Below are positions 62,772 through 64,000 of a stretch of 64,000 bases of DNA, piece after piece; within the stretch, counting starts at the first letter, position 1; each line of letters starts with the position of its first letter. Below the pieces are notes generated by a model. That model made no database searches and was not told the DNA's origin. It worked only from the letters and a program-made list of their open reading frames with translations. The stretch lies in contig CM059587.1 of assembly GCA_030407085.1 (NCBI GenBank), forward strand, positions 25,765,001 through 25,829,000. The letters run 5' to 3'. Source of the DNA: Trichopria drosophilae. Lineage: Eukaryota > Arthropoda > Insecta > Hymenoptera > Diapriidae. The position numbers were made by a program, and so were the translations under genes.

Positions 62772-63377
62772 CAGTGGTCAATTCAAGAGTTTTCGATAAA
62801 TTCTTTTTTCCAAAATCGCTCCAAAAGGTCGAAAATGAAGGAATCAAAGCAAATTTTAGTTGACATACTCATTATAGATTGTACTTTAACGTGTCTCTGC
62901 CTAAGTTTCGAAATAGACAAAATTCAAAATGGCGAATCTAATATGGCCGACGAGTTTTAAACAATTTTTTTTTAATTTTCACGAAACATAGTTTTTTTGA
63001 GTCGCTGATTACGAATCAGAAGACAGATTTTCAAAATTCAAAATGGCGGTTATACGAGAAAATGAAATTTAAAAATAGGCTTGTCGAAAATGTTTGTTAT
63101 TAGCCTCCTAGCTATTTGAATTTTGAAAATTTGACTTCTGATTCGTAATCCGCGACTCAAAATATCTACATACTATATGTTTCAGGAAAATTAAAAAACA
63201 ATTTTTAAAACTTGTCCGCCATTTTGAATTTTGTTCATTTCGAAATTTAGGCAGTGACACGTCAAAATACAATCTATAATGAGTATGTAAAAAAATTTGC
63301 TTTGATTCCTTTATTTTCGACCTTCCGGAGCGATTTTTGAAAAAAGAATTCATCGAAAACTCTTCAATTGACCACTG
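62772..63377. mobile_element. 606-bp palindromic MITE next to the CpG-rich leader region
   Basis: Ends CAGTGGTCAATTCAAGAGTT (left) and inverted CAGTGGTCAATTGAAGAGTT (right; TA follows on the outside). The arms pair over about 270 bp with scattered differences. Each arm contains the CTGATTACGAATC / GATTCGTAATC and AAAATGGCGG words that occur as fragments throughout the window, so this is the best-preserved copy of that dispersed family here. Confidence 0.75.
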
Positions 63378-63811
63378 TAACGACCTGACTTTTCAGGGGT
63401 ACCAGCGCGAGCACACGCACGGATCTTGGCTTTGCACTTTTTTTTTTGTTAAGCCACTGGATCGACCGTCAATGCGATTAAATTTAACTCCGTGCGTGAA
63501 ACGACCGACTATAAACCTAAACGGAAATTATTAGGTACTGTGCCTGCCCTATTCAGTGTCCACCTGTAACTACTCTGATAGTTCCTAGTTGTTGCTACGC
63601 TCGTCAATTTGTAAATCCATAAAACTATTGGTACGATTAGGAACTGCTAAGTAAAATATCGATTGCCTTGGCAAATGCTTCAAGTATTGTCATTGATAGA
63701 TGTTAAAACAGTAGTATTAATGCCATTAAAGTATCTGCAGTAATCAATCGCTGCTATGTTGAATCACGATGCTCTTAATAGAATACATCAAATTGTAACC
63801 AACCGAGTTTC
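63378..63811. other. Short intergenic stretch, no feature seen
   Basis: Moderately AT-rich sequence between two mobile elements; no coding potential or RNA gene recognised. Confidence 0.5.
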
Positions 63812-63815
63812 TTAA

Positions 63816-64000
63816 CCCTATTTTGCCCAAAATGAAAAATGCAGGTGCGTCAACTTCAGCTCCGTTTCCCGAGTAAAAGTTCTGTTTTAATTTTTAAAGG
63901 ATACCTTTCCTATTATTTTCAAGTGTGTTCTATAGATAATGAATTTCAATCAAGAATTTTTTATCAAAATCAAAGTTCAAAATAGTGCATATTCTACTAT
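63816..64000. mobile_element. Left end of another TTAA-flanked MITE, cut by the window edge
   Basis: TTAA (63812-63815) then CCCTATTTTGCCCAAAATGA. Further in, text such as TCAATCAAGAATTTTTTATC with CAAAATCAAAGTTC resembles the subterminal part of the element at 37599-38868. The right end lies outside the window. Confidence 0.5.

Noticed and set aside
62347..62960. Plus-strand frames of 150-172 codons in the CpG-rich region
   Set aside because: One runs out of GC-rich DNA straight into the palindromic MITE at 62772, so it is not a real gene; no family match.
1..64000. CRISPR arrays, bacterial operons, integrases or plasmid origins
   Set aside because: Nothing of this kind is present; spliced exons with GT/AG borders, a C1/SH2 signalling gene and insect-type MITEs make the window eukaryotic nuclear DNA.

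Overview
The window is nuclear DNA from an insect, most likely a hymenopteran. I infer this from the AT-rich introns, the CpG-rich gene ends, the load of palindromic DNA transposons and the type of gene present. No species can be named from the sequence alone.

One large multi-exon gene on the minus strand fills most of the window, from its start codon at 59393 to its stop at 15222. Twelve coding exons with matching splice phases give a predicted protein of 1283 residues. It is a class IA phosphoinositide 3-kinase (PI3K) regulatory (adaptor) subunit of the p85/p60 type. The C-terminal half is canonical: N-terminal SH2, inter-SH2 coiled coil that holds the p110 catalytic subunit, then C-terminal SH2. 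The N-terminal half is not p85-like. It has no SH3 domain and carries a 385-residue single-exon region with a Cys-rich cluster, then a SAM domain, an Asn-rich linker, a complete C1 zinc-finger domain and a RhoGAP-type domain that has lost its arginine finger. The protein would couple receptor phosphotyrosine to PI3K while adding SAM, lipid/C1 and small-GTPase-like binding surfaces.

Layout, left to right. 1-11250 is intergenic and dense in mobile elements: a 1.8-kb element with 500-bp inverted repeats and its own 192-aa ORF, a TA-flanked palindromic element loaded with TCAAGGTCA half-sites, a tRNA-derived SINE, and a decayed Tigger/pogo transposon with a second element nested in it. A short pickpocket-channel-like remnant lies at about 5552-5622. 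11250-15221 is CpG-rich DNA directly downstream of the stop codon; it contains a good proximal poly(A) signal at about 14780 and may hold a longer 3' UTR or a separate regulatory region. 15222-59393 is the PI3K regulatory gene. Its introns carry several TTAA-flanked and TA-flanked palindromic MITEs and a 96-nt near-perfect hairpin. 59394-62770 is the CpG-rich 5' leader and promoter region with GA/CT microsatellites and upstream ORFs. 62772-64000 returns to mobile-element DNA.

Limits: no searches or folding programs were run. Exon borders rest on GT/AG signals, phase agreement and recognised family motifs. UTR ends and transcription starts are not determined.
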